From: Arthrobacter sp. OY3WO11
GTDB lineage: Bacteria > Actinomycetota > Actinomycetes > Actinomycetales > Micrococcaceae
Reading direction: 5' to 3'
DNA length: 64,000 nt
Assembly (NCBI RefSeq): GCF_001641125.1
Contig: NZ_LWLP01000001.1
Location: 706,147 to 770,146, forward strand
Below are positions 9,035-16,810 of the stretch, one piece after another. Within the stretch, counting starts at the first letter, position 1. Each line of letters opens with the position of its first letter. The translations under genes and the position numbers were made by a program. The notes beneath the pieces are model-generated. The model was given only the letters and a program-made list of their open reading frames with translations. It had not been told where the DNA came from and searched no databases.

Positions 9035-10569
9035 GTACGTCGGCGGAAGCCGCGGACCTCTCACACCAGCGCGCCCTCGCGGACTGGCTGCCGGGGCGTC
9101 TCGCCGCCGAACAGCCGGCCATCCTGGTGCTTGGCGACGTCATGCTGGACGGCTGGTGGAGCGGCAGCATTGAGCGGCTGTGCCGGGAAGCCCCCGCACC
9201 GGTGGTGGACGTGCAGAACCGCGAGTCGGTGCCGGGCGGGGCCGCGAACACCGCCATGAACCTGGCCGCCCTGGGTGCCCGCGTCTCCGTTGCGGGCATC
9301 ATTGGAACCGACGATGCCGGCGTGGACCTCCGCAACCAGCTGGTGGCAGCCGGAATCGATGTCACCTACCTCCTCGACCACCCGGACATGGTCACCACCA
9401 CCAAGATCCGCATCAGCAGCGGCGGCCAGGTGATGCTCCGCATCGATGACTCAGCCAGGTCCGTGCCCGCCGAAGCGCTGGCCGAGCTTGGGGCGTCGGT
9501 GCGCTCCGCCGTCGAACACCAGCAGGCGGTGATGGTCTGCGACTACGGCACCGGCGTCCTCGCCGATCCCGTCCGGCAGGGCCTGATGGACGCCCTCGCG
9601 GGCAGGGACCGCCGGGAGCCCGGCGCGCGGCCCCTGCTGGTGGTCGACTCCCACGACCCCCGCCCGTGGGCGCCGCTCCGTCCGGACCTGGTAACCCCCA
9701 ACGCGCAGGAAACGGCGCGGATGCTGGACGTCCGGTTCCCGGACGGACAGGAGAGGGTAGAGGAGGTAAGCAGGCACGCCGATGCGCTGCTGGAGGCAAC
9801 CGGTGCGGGGGCCGTGGTGGTCACCCTGGACCGTGACGGAACCGTGCTGCTAAGGCCCGACGGCGTGACGCACCGGACGTGGGCGCGACCGGCTGCTGAG
9901 AAACAGGCATCGGGAGCCGGTGACACCTTCGTGGCCGCGCTGACGCTGGCCCGGTCGGCAGGACTGCCCCTCACGGCCAGCCTGGACCTGGCGCAGTCAG
10001 CAGCCGACGTCGTGGTGCACCAGCCGGGCACATCGGTCTGCAGCACGGCGCAGCTCAGCCGCTACCTGAAGGCGTTCGCGGACACCGCGCTGGACGCCGT
10101 CGAGCTCGAACGGCAGCTGGAGCTGCACCGCGCCCAGGACCAGCGCATCGTCCTGACCAACGGCTGCTTCGACGTCCTGCACAGCGGCCACACCCGCTAC
10201 CTCAACCAGGCAAAACAGCTGGGGGACATCCTGGTGGTGGCGCTCAACAGCGATGACTCCGTGCGGCGGCTCAAGGGCGAAGGCCGTCCCATCAATGCGG
10301 TGGCGGACCGGGCGGCCGTGGTGGCAGCGCTGAGCTGCGTGGACTACGTGACGGTCTTCGACACCCCCACCGCAGCTCCGTTGATCCGGCAGCTGCGTCC
10401 TGAGGTGTACGCCAAGGGTGGGGACTACACCCCGGAGATGCTGGCCGAGACGCCGGCCGTGGAGGAATACGGCGGCCGCGTTGCCATCCTGGACTACGTG
10501 GCCGATCGTTCCACCACGGCCGTGGTGAACAAGATCCGGGACGGCGAAGGGGCCGTGCAGACCAACTAG
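9031..10569 (+). CDS. hldE: HldE-like bifunctional heptose kinase / nucleotidyltransferase (no. 2)
   Basis: 512 residues, the same two-domain layout as the copy at 5360-6784 but with about 30 extra residues at the N-terminus. The kinase domain has GDVMLDGWWSGSIERL, the standard GGAANTA sugar motif (residues 69-75) and SGAGDTFVAAL with the catalytic Asp. The nucleotidyltransferase domain has TNGCFDVLHSGHTRYL, then LNSDDSVRRLKG, AKGGDY and DRSTT. This is the more canonical of the two and the better candidate for the true heptose-7-phosphate kinase/adenylyltransferase. Having two fusions in one locus is unusual; they may use different sugars, or one may supply only the nucleotidyl step. Confidence 0.87.
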   Translation: MSTSAEAADLSHQRALADWLPGRLAAEQPAILVLGDVMLDGWWSGSIERLCREAPAPVVDVQNRESVPGGAANTAMNLAALGARVSVAGIIGTDDAGVDLRNQLVAAGIDVTYLLDHPDMVTTTKIRISSGGQVMLRIDDSARSVPAEALAELGASVRSAVEHQQAVMVCDYGTGVLADPVRQGLMDALAGRDRREPGARPLLVVDSHDPRPWAPLRPDLVTPNAQETARMLDVRFPDGQERVEEVSRHADALLEATGAGAVVVTLDRDGTVLLRPDGVTHRTWARPAAEKQASGAGDTFVAALTLARSAGLPLTASLDLAQSAADVVVHQPGTSVCSTAQLSRYLKAFADTALDAVELERQLELHRAQDQRIVLTNGCFDVLHSGHTRYLNQAKQLGDILVVALNSDDSVRRLKGEGRPINAVADRAAVVAALSCVDYVTVFDTPTAAPLIRQLRPEVYAKGGDYTPEMLAETPAVEEYGGRVAILDYVADRSTTAVVNKIRDGEGAVQTN

Positions 10570-10615
10570 GGTTGGGAGCTGGACTGGTTGGGCTGAATGA
10601 AGCGGGGCACGGGTA

Positions 10616-11533
10616 ATGGCGAAACGCGGGAAGACGGGGAGCCGCGGCAGCCGTCCCGCAGCGGGTGTGGTGGAGGTTCCCAGGGGAACCCGGCCGGATG
10701 GCCCGGTTGAGGGCGTCTACTACATCGATACCGGAGACTGCGAGCTGATCGCGGACCAGGACAATTCCACCGGCTGGCTCCTGAAAATCAACGGCGTCAT
10801 GAGCTCCCACATCGACCTCGCCGACCCGCTGTTCCTGGACTTCGAATATATGCGGTGGATGGCAGCGCTCATCGAGTCGCGCTGGCCGCCGTCGGGAGCA
10901 TCCTCCGGGCTGAAGCTTCGCGGCCTGCACCTGGGCGGTGGAGCCTGCTCGCTGGCGCGGTACTTCCATGCCGCTTACCCGGACGCGCGGCAGGTGGTGG
11001 TGGAGCTGGACGGCAAGCTGGCCGAATACGTCCGCGGCTGGTTCGACCTGCCCAAGGCGCCCCTGCTGCGGCTCCGCGTGGGGGAGGCCCGCGACGTGAC
11101 CGAGACCCTGACGGCGGACACCCGGGACTTCATCATCCGGGACGTGTTTGCCGGGGCTGTCACCCCCCGTCCCCTGACCACCGCCGAATTCACCAGCCAC
11201 GTCAAGCGGGTCCTGGCGCCCGGCGGGGTCTACGTGGTGAACTCCGGTGACGCGCCGGACCTGAAGAACGCCCGGGAGGATGCCGCCACCATTGCGGCAT
11301 CCTTCAAGCACACCGTGATCATCGCGGACCCCGCCATGCTGAAGGGCCGCCGCTACGGAAACATGGTGATGGCAGGCAGCGACACCCCGTTCGGCGACGA
11401 CCCCAAGCTCCACCGGCGGCTCCTGGGCGGCGCGGTCCCTGCGCACCTGTGGGACGACGCCCAGGTCCGGGCTTTCGCGGCAGGGTCACCTGTGCGGCAC
11501 GATCCGCCTGCAACCCCATCGATTGCTCCGTAA
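10616..11533 (+). CDS. Spermidine-synthase-like methyltransferase-fold protein
   Basis: 305 residues with an SAM/dcSAM-binding Rossmann core: GLHLGGGACSLARYF is the nucleotide loop and VVVELDGKLAEYV holds the acidic residue ending strand 2. This is the pattern of spermine/spermidine-synthase-like actinobacterial proteins, many of which have no shown polyamine activity. The N-terminus is basic and Gly/Arg-rich. The last residues (SIAP) and the stop TAA are encoded inside the left half of the palindromic repeat at 11516-11571. It follows the heptose genes by 46 bases and may be read with them. Confidence 0.7.
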   Translation: MAKRGKTGSRGSRPAAGVVEVPRGTRPDGPVEGVYYIDTGDCELIADQDNSTGWLLKINGVMSSHIDLADPLFLDFEYMRWMAALIESRWPPSGASSGLKLRGLHLGGGACSLARYFHAAYPDARQVVVELDGKLAEYVRGWFDLPKAPLLRLRVGEARDVTETLTADTRDFIIRDVFAGAVTPRPLTTAEFTSHVKRVLAPGGVYVVNSGDAPDLKNAREDAATIAASFKHTVIIADPAMLKGRRYGNMVMAGSDTPFGDDPKLHRRLLGGAVPAHLWDDAQVRAFAAGSPVRHDPPATPSIAP

Positions 11534-11571
11534 CTGTCGTTCCCACCCCCGAAAACGACAGTTACGGAGCA
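11516..11571. repeat. 56-bp palindromic repeat, copy 1, between convergent genes
   Basis: Arms 11525-11541 and 11554-11570 are 17 bp and perfectly complementary, with a 12-nt loop. The left arm supplies the TAA (11531-11533) of the spermidine-synthase-like gene. The right arm, read on the minus strand, supplies the TAA (11562-11564) of the LysR gene. Copy 2 is at 20264-20325; over 56 bases the two match at 51 positions. It may also act as a bidirectional terminator. Confidence 0.8.
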
Positions 11572-12479
11572 GCCGGCGAGGTTTTTCCACGGCCCAGCAG
11601 CCATTCCCGGTGTTCGGCCATCTGTTCCCGGAGCGCCTGGACCACCGCCGCCACCGCCGGACGCCGCAGCGAATCCGGCCGCAGCACCATCCAGTAGGGC
11701 AGCCGTTCGGCGATCTCGGCTGGCAGCAGGCGGACCAGGTCAGGGTGGAGGTCACCCATGAAACAGGGCAGGAAACCGATCCCCGCTCCGGCGCGGGTTG
11801 CCTCCACGTGGACAAAGACGTTGGTTGAGGTGAGGCCGTCGCGCATGGCGGGCACCAGCCGCCGGGGCGCGTCCAGGTCATCCACCTGCAGCATCGAATC
11901 CACGAAATAGACCAGCGGGTGGTCATTGAGCTCGGCCACCGTGGCTGGCGTGCCATGCTCGGCCAGGTAGGCGCGCGAGGCATACATCCCCAGCATGTAT
12001 TCGCCCAGCCGCACGGCCTCGGCCCGGTGCACCTGCGGTTCGCCCACCACCACTTCGATGTCCAGTCCGGACCGCTGCTGCAGCGCCCGCCGCGTCATGG
12101 TCACCACCTCAACGCTCAGGCCGGGATGGTCCCGCCGCAGCCGCGCCACCGCAGGTGCGGCGATATAGGCACTGAAGCCATCCGTTGCAGTCATGCGTAC
12201 GACGCCGGTAATTGGGTCGGGTGCCCGTCCGGCGGGTCCCAGGGCGCCCACCACCGCTTCGACCTGCTCGGCTGCCTGGACGGCCTGCGCTCCGAGGTCG
12301 GTCAGCTCCCAGCCTCCGGGGGCGCGGGCCAGGACCCTTCCGCCGAGTGCTTTCTCGAGGGAGGCGATCCGGCGTGAGACGGTGGTGTGGTTCAGGCCCA
12401 ATGCCTGCGCGGCGGCCGTGAATCTGGCGGTGCGGGACACCGCCAGGAGTACCAGCAGGTCATCCGGATTGACGTTCAT
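11562..12479 (-). CDS. LysR-family transcriptional regulator
   Basis: 305 residues from ATG 12479; a GTG at 12497 would add six. The N-terminal winged helix is clear (LLAVSRTARFTAAAQALGLNHTTVSRRIASLEKALG), followed by the two-lobed effector domain. LysR proteins usually regulate a neighbouring operon in response to a small ligand. The divergent unit here starts with a short open frame and the 3-hydroxybutyrate dehydrogenase gene, its likely target. The C-terminus (SPAAP-stop) runs into the palindromic repeat. No ribosome site strongly favours either start. Confidence 0.85.
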   Translation of the reverse strand: MNVNPDDLLVLLAVSRTARFTAAAQALGLNHTTVSRRIASLEKALGGRVLARAPGGWELTDLGAQAVQAAEQVEAVVGALGPAGRAPDPITGVVRMTATDGFSAYIAAPAVARLRRDHPGLSVEVVTMTRRALQQRSGLDIEVVVGEPQVHRAEAVRLGEYMLGMYASRAYLAEHGTPATVAELNDHPLVYFVDSMLQVDDLDAPRRLVPAMRDGLTSTNVFVHVEATRAGAGIGFLPCFMGDLHPDLVRLLPAEIAERLPYWMVLRPDSLRRPAVAAVVQALREQMAEHREWLLGRGKTSPAAP

Positions 12480-12609
12480 ATCTGCAATTCTGCACACAGT
12501 GCGTGCTGCATTGGTTATTGAAGGCGCATGTCCGTGCAGTAAGACTCAGTGAAGCCATTAGTGCTGGAGATCACAGCACGTGTCGCCGTGGACACGGAGG
12601 AGAACCCCC

Positions 12610-12696
12610 ATGAGCGCTGAAGAGCGCCCGGCAGATAGTGCTGCCGGACCTGCCCCGGTGGACGCTGCGCTGCGTGAGCGACCGAAAATCTGTTAA
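12610..12696 (+). CDS. 28-residue open frame with a strong ribosome site (possible gene remnant)
   Basis: ATG 12610 follows GGAGGAG (12597-12603) at ideal spacing and codes for 28 residues starting MSAEERPADSAAG and ending RPKIC before TAA 12694-12696. Nothing resembles a domain. The 3-hydroxybutyrate dehydrogenase start is 20 bases beyond the stop. Two readings fit: a leader peptide coupling translation to the dehydrogenase, or the N-terminus of a lost gene, since hydrophilic leaders of this kind precede the first helix of MFS permeases. I cannot choose between them. Confidence 0.4.
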   Translation: MSAEERPADSAAGPAPVDAALRERPKIC

Positions 12697-12715
12697 AAAG
12701 CCCGAGGGGACTGCT

Positions 12716-13465
12716 ATGGAAAACACTTTAAACGGCCGCAAGGCACTGATCACCGGCGGAGCCGGCGGGATCGGCGCCGCGAGCGCGCGGGCCCTCGCGG
12801 CCCGGGGCGCCAAGGTGGTGATCGCGGACGTTGACGCGGCCGCGGCGGAAGCACTTGCGGATGAAGTGGGAGGCACCACTTGGGCCGTTGACCTGCTGGA
12901 CGTGGACTCACTCGCCACCCTGAGCCTTGACTGCGACATCCTGGTGAACAACGCAGGGATCCAGCGAATCAGTCCCATCGAGGACTTCGAACCAGCCGAT
13001 TTCCGCAGGCTGGTCACCCTCATGCTGGAGGCGCCGTTCCTGTTGATCCGGGCGGCGTTGCCGCACATGTATGCAAACAATTTCGGCCGGATCATCAATC
13101 TCTCCTCAGTGCACGGGATCCGGGCCTCCCCGTTCAAAAGCGCGTATGTATCCGCCAAGCACGGCCTGGAAGGGCTGAGCAAGGTGACGGCGCTTGAGGG
13201 CGGGGAGCGCGGCGTCACCTCCAACTGCATCAACCCCGGTTACGTGCGCACGCCGCTGGTGGAGTCGCAGATTGCGGACCAGGCCAGGGTCCATGGAATC
13301 CCGGAATCCGAGGTCCTGGCCAAAATCATGCTGACCGAGTCCGCAGTCAAAAGGTTGGTGGAGCCGGAAGAAGTGGCCTCGCTGGTTGCATGGCTTGCGT
13401 CGGATGACGCGGGCATGGTGACCGGCGCCAGCTACACGATGGATGGCGGCTGGTCGGCCCGCTAG
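12716..13465 (+). CDS. bdhA: 3-hydroxybutyrate dehydrogenase-like SDR
   Basis: 249 residues, classical SDR. It has the cofactor loop TGGAGGIG, the NNAG strand (LVNNAGIQ), Ser in NLSSVHG and the YxxxK pair in AYVSAKHG. The region after the active site (NPGYVRTPLVESQI, then RLVEPEEVASLVAWLAS and TMDGGW at the end) matches D-3-hydroxybutyrate dehydrogenase, which interconverts 3-hydroxybutyrate and acetoacetate with NAD+. ATG 16 bases after a GAGGGGA-type site is the natural start; the longer open frame runs through the short frame upstream. It is probably controlled by the divergent LysR gene. Confidence 0.8.
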   Translation: MENTLNGRKALITGGAGGIGAASARALAARGAKVVIADVDAAAAEALADEVGGTTWAVDLLDVDSLATLSLDCDILVNNAGIQRISPIEDFEPADFRRLVTLMLEAPFLLIRAALPHMYANNFGRIINLSSVHGIRASPFKSAYVSAKHGLEGLSKVTALEGGERGVTSNCINPGYVRTPLVESQIADQARVHGIPESEVLAKIMLTESAVKRLVEPEEVASLVAWLASDDAGMVTGASYTMDGGWSAR

Positions 13466-13478
13466 CCGCCTGGCCCAG

Positions 13479-13541
13479 GAGTTTTCGTCCAGATATGCAG
13501 GCTTCCGCAGCCTTCAGCCCTGCATATCTGGACAAAAACTC
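13479..13541. repeat. 23-bp near-perfect inverted repeat between convergent genes
   Basis: Arms 13479-13501 and 13519-13541 are complementary at 22 of 23 positions with a 17-nt loop. They lie between the dehydrogenase stop and the stop of the minus-strand gene at 13540. Neither arm resembles the repeat at 11516. It fits a bidirectional terminator, though the arms are A/T-mixed rather than GC-rich and a dispersed palindromic element is possible. Confidence 0.65.
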
Positions 13542-13803
13542 AATCCAGCTGTTTGATTTGCCGGTGGTCGTAGAAGAACACGCCCTGGACGGTATCCACA
13601 CCTACTGATGTCCCCTGCTGGAAAACCACCAATCCCTCGCGGCGGCCCTTGAACGGATCATCCGCCACCACGGCGTCACCGATTTTGTAGGGTGACCGCG
13701 GGGCGAAGGGCTTAAGCAGGCGGTTCCATGTTTGGGCTGCGACCTTGGTCAGGCTGATGGGCCGGCCCATGCTCGACGGGTCCCGGACAACGGCTTTGGC
13801 CAT
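13540..13803 (-). CDS. Hypothetical protein, 87 residues
   Basis: I chose ATG 13803 (MAKAVVRDPSSMG) because GAGGAG stands upstream at good spacing; the frame could begin 11 residues earlier. The C-terminal half (KIGDAVVADDPFKGRREGLVVFQQGTS) looks like a small beta-barrel of the KOW/SH3-like kind. It has no signal peptide or membrane segment. The family is not recognised. It is convergent with the dehydrogenase and its stop lies next to the inverted repeat at 13479-13541. Confidence 0.55.
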   Translation of the reverse strand: MAKAVVRDPSSMGRPISLTKVAAQTWNRLLKPFAPRSPYKIGDAVVADDPFKGRREGLVVFQQGTSVGVDTVQGVFFYDHRQIKQLD

Positions 13804-13995
13804 ATGTACCAACTCCTCGGAAGCGGCGCAGGCCACTCACTCGCGGTGCAGGATAACCGGAATGTTCCCAGCAGAGGGCGGCCCTCCCATTCCGGCTGGC
13901 ACCTTACGTCAAAGCTATGCGCTATTCACACCAGTCACACCAGTAACAGGTACTCACTTTTGCCGGACCCGGTACTTGCCTGATGCAGCAACGAT

Positions 13996-14388
13996 TCAGC
14001 GCTGGCCGTTGACGATGTCCTCTGCGTTCTCGAAGGCCCACGCAACCAGCGGAACCAGCAGCGCGCTCAGCTCATAGCCGCGTTCGGTAAGGCTGTAATC
14101 CACGCGGGGCGGAATAACCGGCTGCGCATCCCGTCGGACCAGCCCATCCCGTTCCAAGGTCTTGAGGGTCTGCGCCAGCATCTTTTCGCTGATGCCCTCA
14201 GCCCGGCGCCGCAGGTCGCTCCACCTCTGCTCGCCCTCGGAAAGCGCAAGCAGGATAAGGACCCCCCATTTGCTGGTGACGTGGTCCAGCACAGTCCGGC
14301 TGGGGCAACCGGCCGGGAAGACGCCGTCGGCGAGGTCAACCGGAAGCGGCACTGCCTGGGCCGCGCGGCTGCTGCCACTAACTTTCAT
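13996..14388 (-). CDS. HxlR/DUF24-family regulator, likely redox-sensing (QorR-like)
   Basis: 130 residues with the winged helix of the HxlR family (WGVLILLALSEGEQRWSDLRRR, then SEKMLAQTLKTLERDGLV). It has a single cysteine, Cys28, in the N-terminal AGCPSRTVLDHV helix. In QorR of Corynebacterium and YodB of Bacillus, a conserved N-terminal Cys senses quinones or diamide and releases repression of an NAD(P)H:quinone oxidoreductase. The divergent gene here belongs to that enzyme class, so the same circuit is likely. Inverted repeats in the shared promoter overlap this gene's start codon, which fits autorepression. Confidence 0.85.
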   Translation of the reverse strand: MKVSGSSRAAQAVPLPVDLADGVFPAGCPSRTVLDHVTSKWGVLILLALSEGEQRWSDLRRRAEGISEKMLAQTLKTLERDGLVRRDAQPVIPPRVDYSLTERGYELSALLVPLVAWAFENAEDIVNGQR

Positions 14389-14417
14389 GTGAGTACCTTA
14401 CCTGAAAGTGCGTACTC
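14381..14417. promoter_or_regulatory. Candidate HxlR operator, divergent promoter
   Basis: Two interleaved inverted repeats share a 15-base spacer: ACTTTCA (14381-14387) with TGAAAGT (14403-14409), and GAGTAC (14391-14396) with GTACTC (14412-14417). The first overlaps the start codon of the HxlR gene. The position between regulator and oxidoreductase is where a QorR-type repressor would bind both. Confidence 0.55.
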
Positions 14418-14484
14418 TCTTTTAGGAAGTATTCAGGAATGCGTGTGGTTGTGCTTCATGACAGACACCTACGGAAGGAATTTC

Positions 14485-15348
14485 ATGAGCATCGTCATCA
14501 CCGGAGCGACCGGCCAGCTGGGCCGCCACGTCATCGAGGCCCTGCTGGAGCGCAACGTCCCGGCCCGGGAGATCGTGGCCGCGGGGCGTTCCGTGGAAAA
14601 GCTGGCAGACCTTGCCGGGCGAGGCGTGCAGGTCAGGGCAATGGACTACGCGGACGCGTCGTCCGTGGCCGGGGCACTGAAGGGCGCCCGGAAGGTGCTC
14701 CTCATCTCAGGCAGCGAGGTGGGCCGGCGGGTGGAGCAGCACCGCACCGTGATCGAGGCCGCGAAGGCTCAAGGTGTGGAGCTGTTGGCCTACACCAGCA
14801 TTGCCAATGCCGACAGTACGGGGATGAAGCTGGCAGCCGAGCACCAGGCCACGGAGGCCATCCTGAAGGAATCGGGGGTGCCCTTCGTCCTCCTGCGCAA
14901 TGGCTGGTACCTCGAGAACTATACGGACCAGCTGCCGGGAACCGTGGCTCAGGGTGCCCTGGCCGGGAGCGCAGGCGACGGCAAGGTCAGCGGCGCCGCG
15001 CGTGCTGACTATGCGCACGCCGCTGCTGCCGTGCTCGTGGCGGAGGGGCATGCGGGCAATGTGTACGAACTGGGGGGTGACGAGGCCTTCAGTATGGCGG
15101 ACCTCGCAGCCGAATTCAGTGCGGCCACCGGCAAGACCATCACTTACAACGACTTGCCCGCACAGGAATACACCGGCCTGCTGACCGGGGTGGGAGTGCC
15201 GGAGACGTTCGCGGAGATCCTGGCAGACTCCGATCTGGGCATCGCCCGCGGGGACCTCCTGGTAAGCAGCGGGGACCTGCGCAGGCTGATCGGACGGCCC
15301 GCCACCTCGCTGGCTGAGGCTGTGCGGGCTGCCGCTGCCGCCGTATAG
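14485..15348 (+). CDS. NmrA/QorB-like NAD(P)H:quinone oxidoreductase
   Basis: 287 residues, atypical SDR. The N-terminal NAD(P) loop is TGATGQLGRHV, followed by AAGRSVEKL and the mid-domain YTSIANADS. The C-terminal region (NDLPAQEYTGLL) is typical of QorB-type quinone reductases. ATG 14485 is preferred over the in-frame ATG 14458 because GGAAGGA lies six bases ahead. It probably detoxifies quinones using NADPH under control of the divergent redox-sensing HxlR repressor. The following gene is a second oxidoreductase 283 bases downstream. Confidence 0.8.
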   Translation: MSIVITGATGQLGRHVIEALLERNVPAREIVAAGRSVEKLADLAGRGVQVRAMDYADASSVAGALKGARKVLLISGSEVGRRVEQHRTVIEAAKAQGVELLAYTSIANADSTGMKLAAEHQATEAILKESGVPFVLLRNGWYLENYTDQLPGTVAQGALAGSAGDGKVSGAARADYAHAAAAVLVAEGHAGNVYELGGDEAFSMADLAAEFSAATGKTITYNDLPAQEYTGLLTGVGVPETFAEILADSDLGIARGDLLVSSGDLRRLIGRPATSLAEAVRAAAAAV

Positions 15349-15631
15349 CGGCCGTACCGACTGCGTTTGCACTGATTGTGTGCGTCCGGCCGGCAGTTGG
15401 GAACTGTTGCCGGCCGTCGGCGCGGAGGAGGGGTAGCCTCTACTGCGGACCGGGATGACCATGGACAGCGGCAGGGTTCCGTCCACAAGGTGGTCCCGCC
15501 GTCGGCCGCCCCCCTTGACTCGGCGCTGGCTTTTCCCTAGGTTGGGGGCCTGCTGCCAGCGCGCCGGTCGGTGCGGGACAGGCCACCGGGGATGCGTTCC
15601 GGTACCTGCGGCGGCCCAAAGGAGATCAAGC

Positions 15632-16603
15632 ATGAAAGCTATCGTGCAGGACGTCTATGGGACCGCGGCCGTGCTTGCGCTGCGGGATATTGCCCGGCCT
15701 GCAGCGGGCAAGGGGGAGGTCCTGGTCAGCGTGCGGGCCGCCGGGGTGGAGCAGGGCGTATGGCACCTGATGACCGGGCTGCCCTACTTGATCCGGCTTT
15801 TTGGCTTTGGCCTGAAGAAGCCCAAAGTGCCCGTGCGGGGCCGGGAAGTGGCCGGCGTTGTGGAGGCGGTTGGAGCCGGCGTGACCCGCCTCAAGGCTGG
15901 GGACGAGGTCTTCGGCACGTCGGAGGGGTCCTTTGCCGAGTACGTGTGTGCCAAGGAGGGCAGGCTGGCCAGAAAACCCCGGAACCTCTCATTCGAAGAA
16001 GCGGCAGCGGCACCCATCTCCGGCGTCACGGCCCTGCAGGCAGTAAGGGACGCCGGGCAGGTTACGGTAGGCCAGAAAGTGCTGGTCATTGGGGCCGGCG
16101 GGGGAGTGGGGTCCTTCGCGGTGCAAATAGCCAAGGCCTTTGGTGCGGACGTGACGGGGGTATGCAGCACCGGCAAAGTTGAACTGGTCCGGTCCCTCGG
16201 CGCTGACGCAGTGGTCGATTACACGCGGGAGGACTTTGCTGCTGGCGGGGTGCGGTACGACGTCATCCTGGACACCGGCGGCAACCGTCCGCTCTCCGTC
16301 CTCAAGCGCGCGCTCGGCCCGCGGGGCACGCTGGTGCTCGTCGGAGGCGAGCGCGGTGGAAAGCTGACAGGTGGCTTCGAAAGGTCACTCGCGGCACCCT
16401 TGTATTCGCTTTTCTCCCGGCAGAAATCCAGGAGCCTGGTATCGAAGGAGACGCACCTTGACCTTGAGGCCCTGGCATCCCTCATTGAAGCCGGGAGCGT
16501 TAGACCAGCCGTGGACAAGGTCTTCCCGCTTGCGGAAGCACCGGCTGCCATCACCTATCTCCGGGAGGGCCGGAGCCTCGGGAAAGTAGTGGTCAGGATC
16601 TGA
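15632..16603 (+). CDS. Zinc-independent MDR-family oxidoreductase (quinone reductase-like)
   Basis: 323 residues. The N-terminal GroES-like domain has VRGREVAGVVEAVGAGVTRLKAGDEVFG. The Rossmann domain has VLVIGAGGGVGSFAVQIAKAFGADVTGVCST. It lacks the cysteine cluster of structural zinc and the catalytic Cys/His ligands of zinc alcohol dehydrogenases, so it belongs to the zinc-free quinone oxidoreductase/enoyl reductase branch. AAAGGAGA precedes ATG 15632 by six bases; the longer frame upstream has no family match. The substrate is probably a quinone or alkenal. A 125-bp element with inverted ends begins nine bases after the stop. Confidence 0.78.
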   Translation: MKAIVQDVYGTAAVLALRDIARPAAGKGEVLVSVRAAGVEQGVWHLMTGLPYLIRLFGFGLKKPKVPVRGREVAGVVEAVGAGVTRLKAGDEVFGTSEGSFAEYVCAKEGRLARKPRNLSFEEAAAAPISGVTALQAVRDAGQVTVGQKVLVIGAGGGVGSFAVQIAKAFGADVTGVCSTGKVELVRSLGADAVVDYTREDFAAGGVRYDVILDTGGNRPLSVLKRALGPRGTLVLVGGERGGKLTGGFERSLAAPLYSLFSRQKSRSLVSKETHLDLEALASLIEAGSVRPAVDKVFPLAEAPAAITYLREGRSLGKVVVRI

Positions 16604-16612
16604 TCCGGCCGT

Positions 16613-16737
16613 TTTGTCGTGGGGTAAAAAAGTCCCGAAGTATTTTGAGGTCGACTTGCTGCAAGCCCATCTCCAGGCCCCTTAAATGTCAGACAGCGCT
16701 TCTCGGGCCATCACGGGACTACCCCAACGGCGACAAA
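16613..16737. repeat. 125-bp element with imperfect terminal inverted repeats
   Basis: The left end (16613-16637, TTTGTCG, then TGGGGTA, then AGTCCCG) matches the complement of the right end (16714-16737) in the same three blocks, with small insertions between them. The interior codes for nothing. It has the shape of a miniature inverted-repeat element or a solo pair of transposon ends. I see no target-site duplication. Confidence 0.45.
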
Positions 16738-16810
16738 GGGCTGCGTCCCGATTCACTTTTTCTCCGGCGGCCTTCGAGATTGCAGAGCTTCTGTATGCCG
16801 GGCCCGGTGC

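Noticed and set aside
7325..9064. 579-codon open frame on the minus strand opposite the aldehyde dehydrogenase
   Set aside because: High GC keeps antisense frames open. It lacks a ribosome site and any family motif, whereas the plus strand encodes a clear enzyme.
15455..15631. N-terminal extension of the MDR-family oxidoreductase
   Set aside because: The extension has no similarity to the family and the ribosome site points to ATG 15632.
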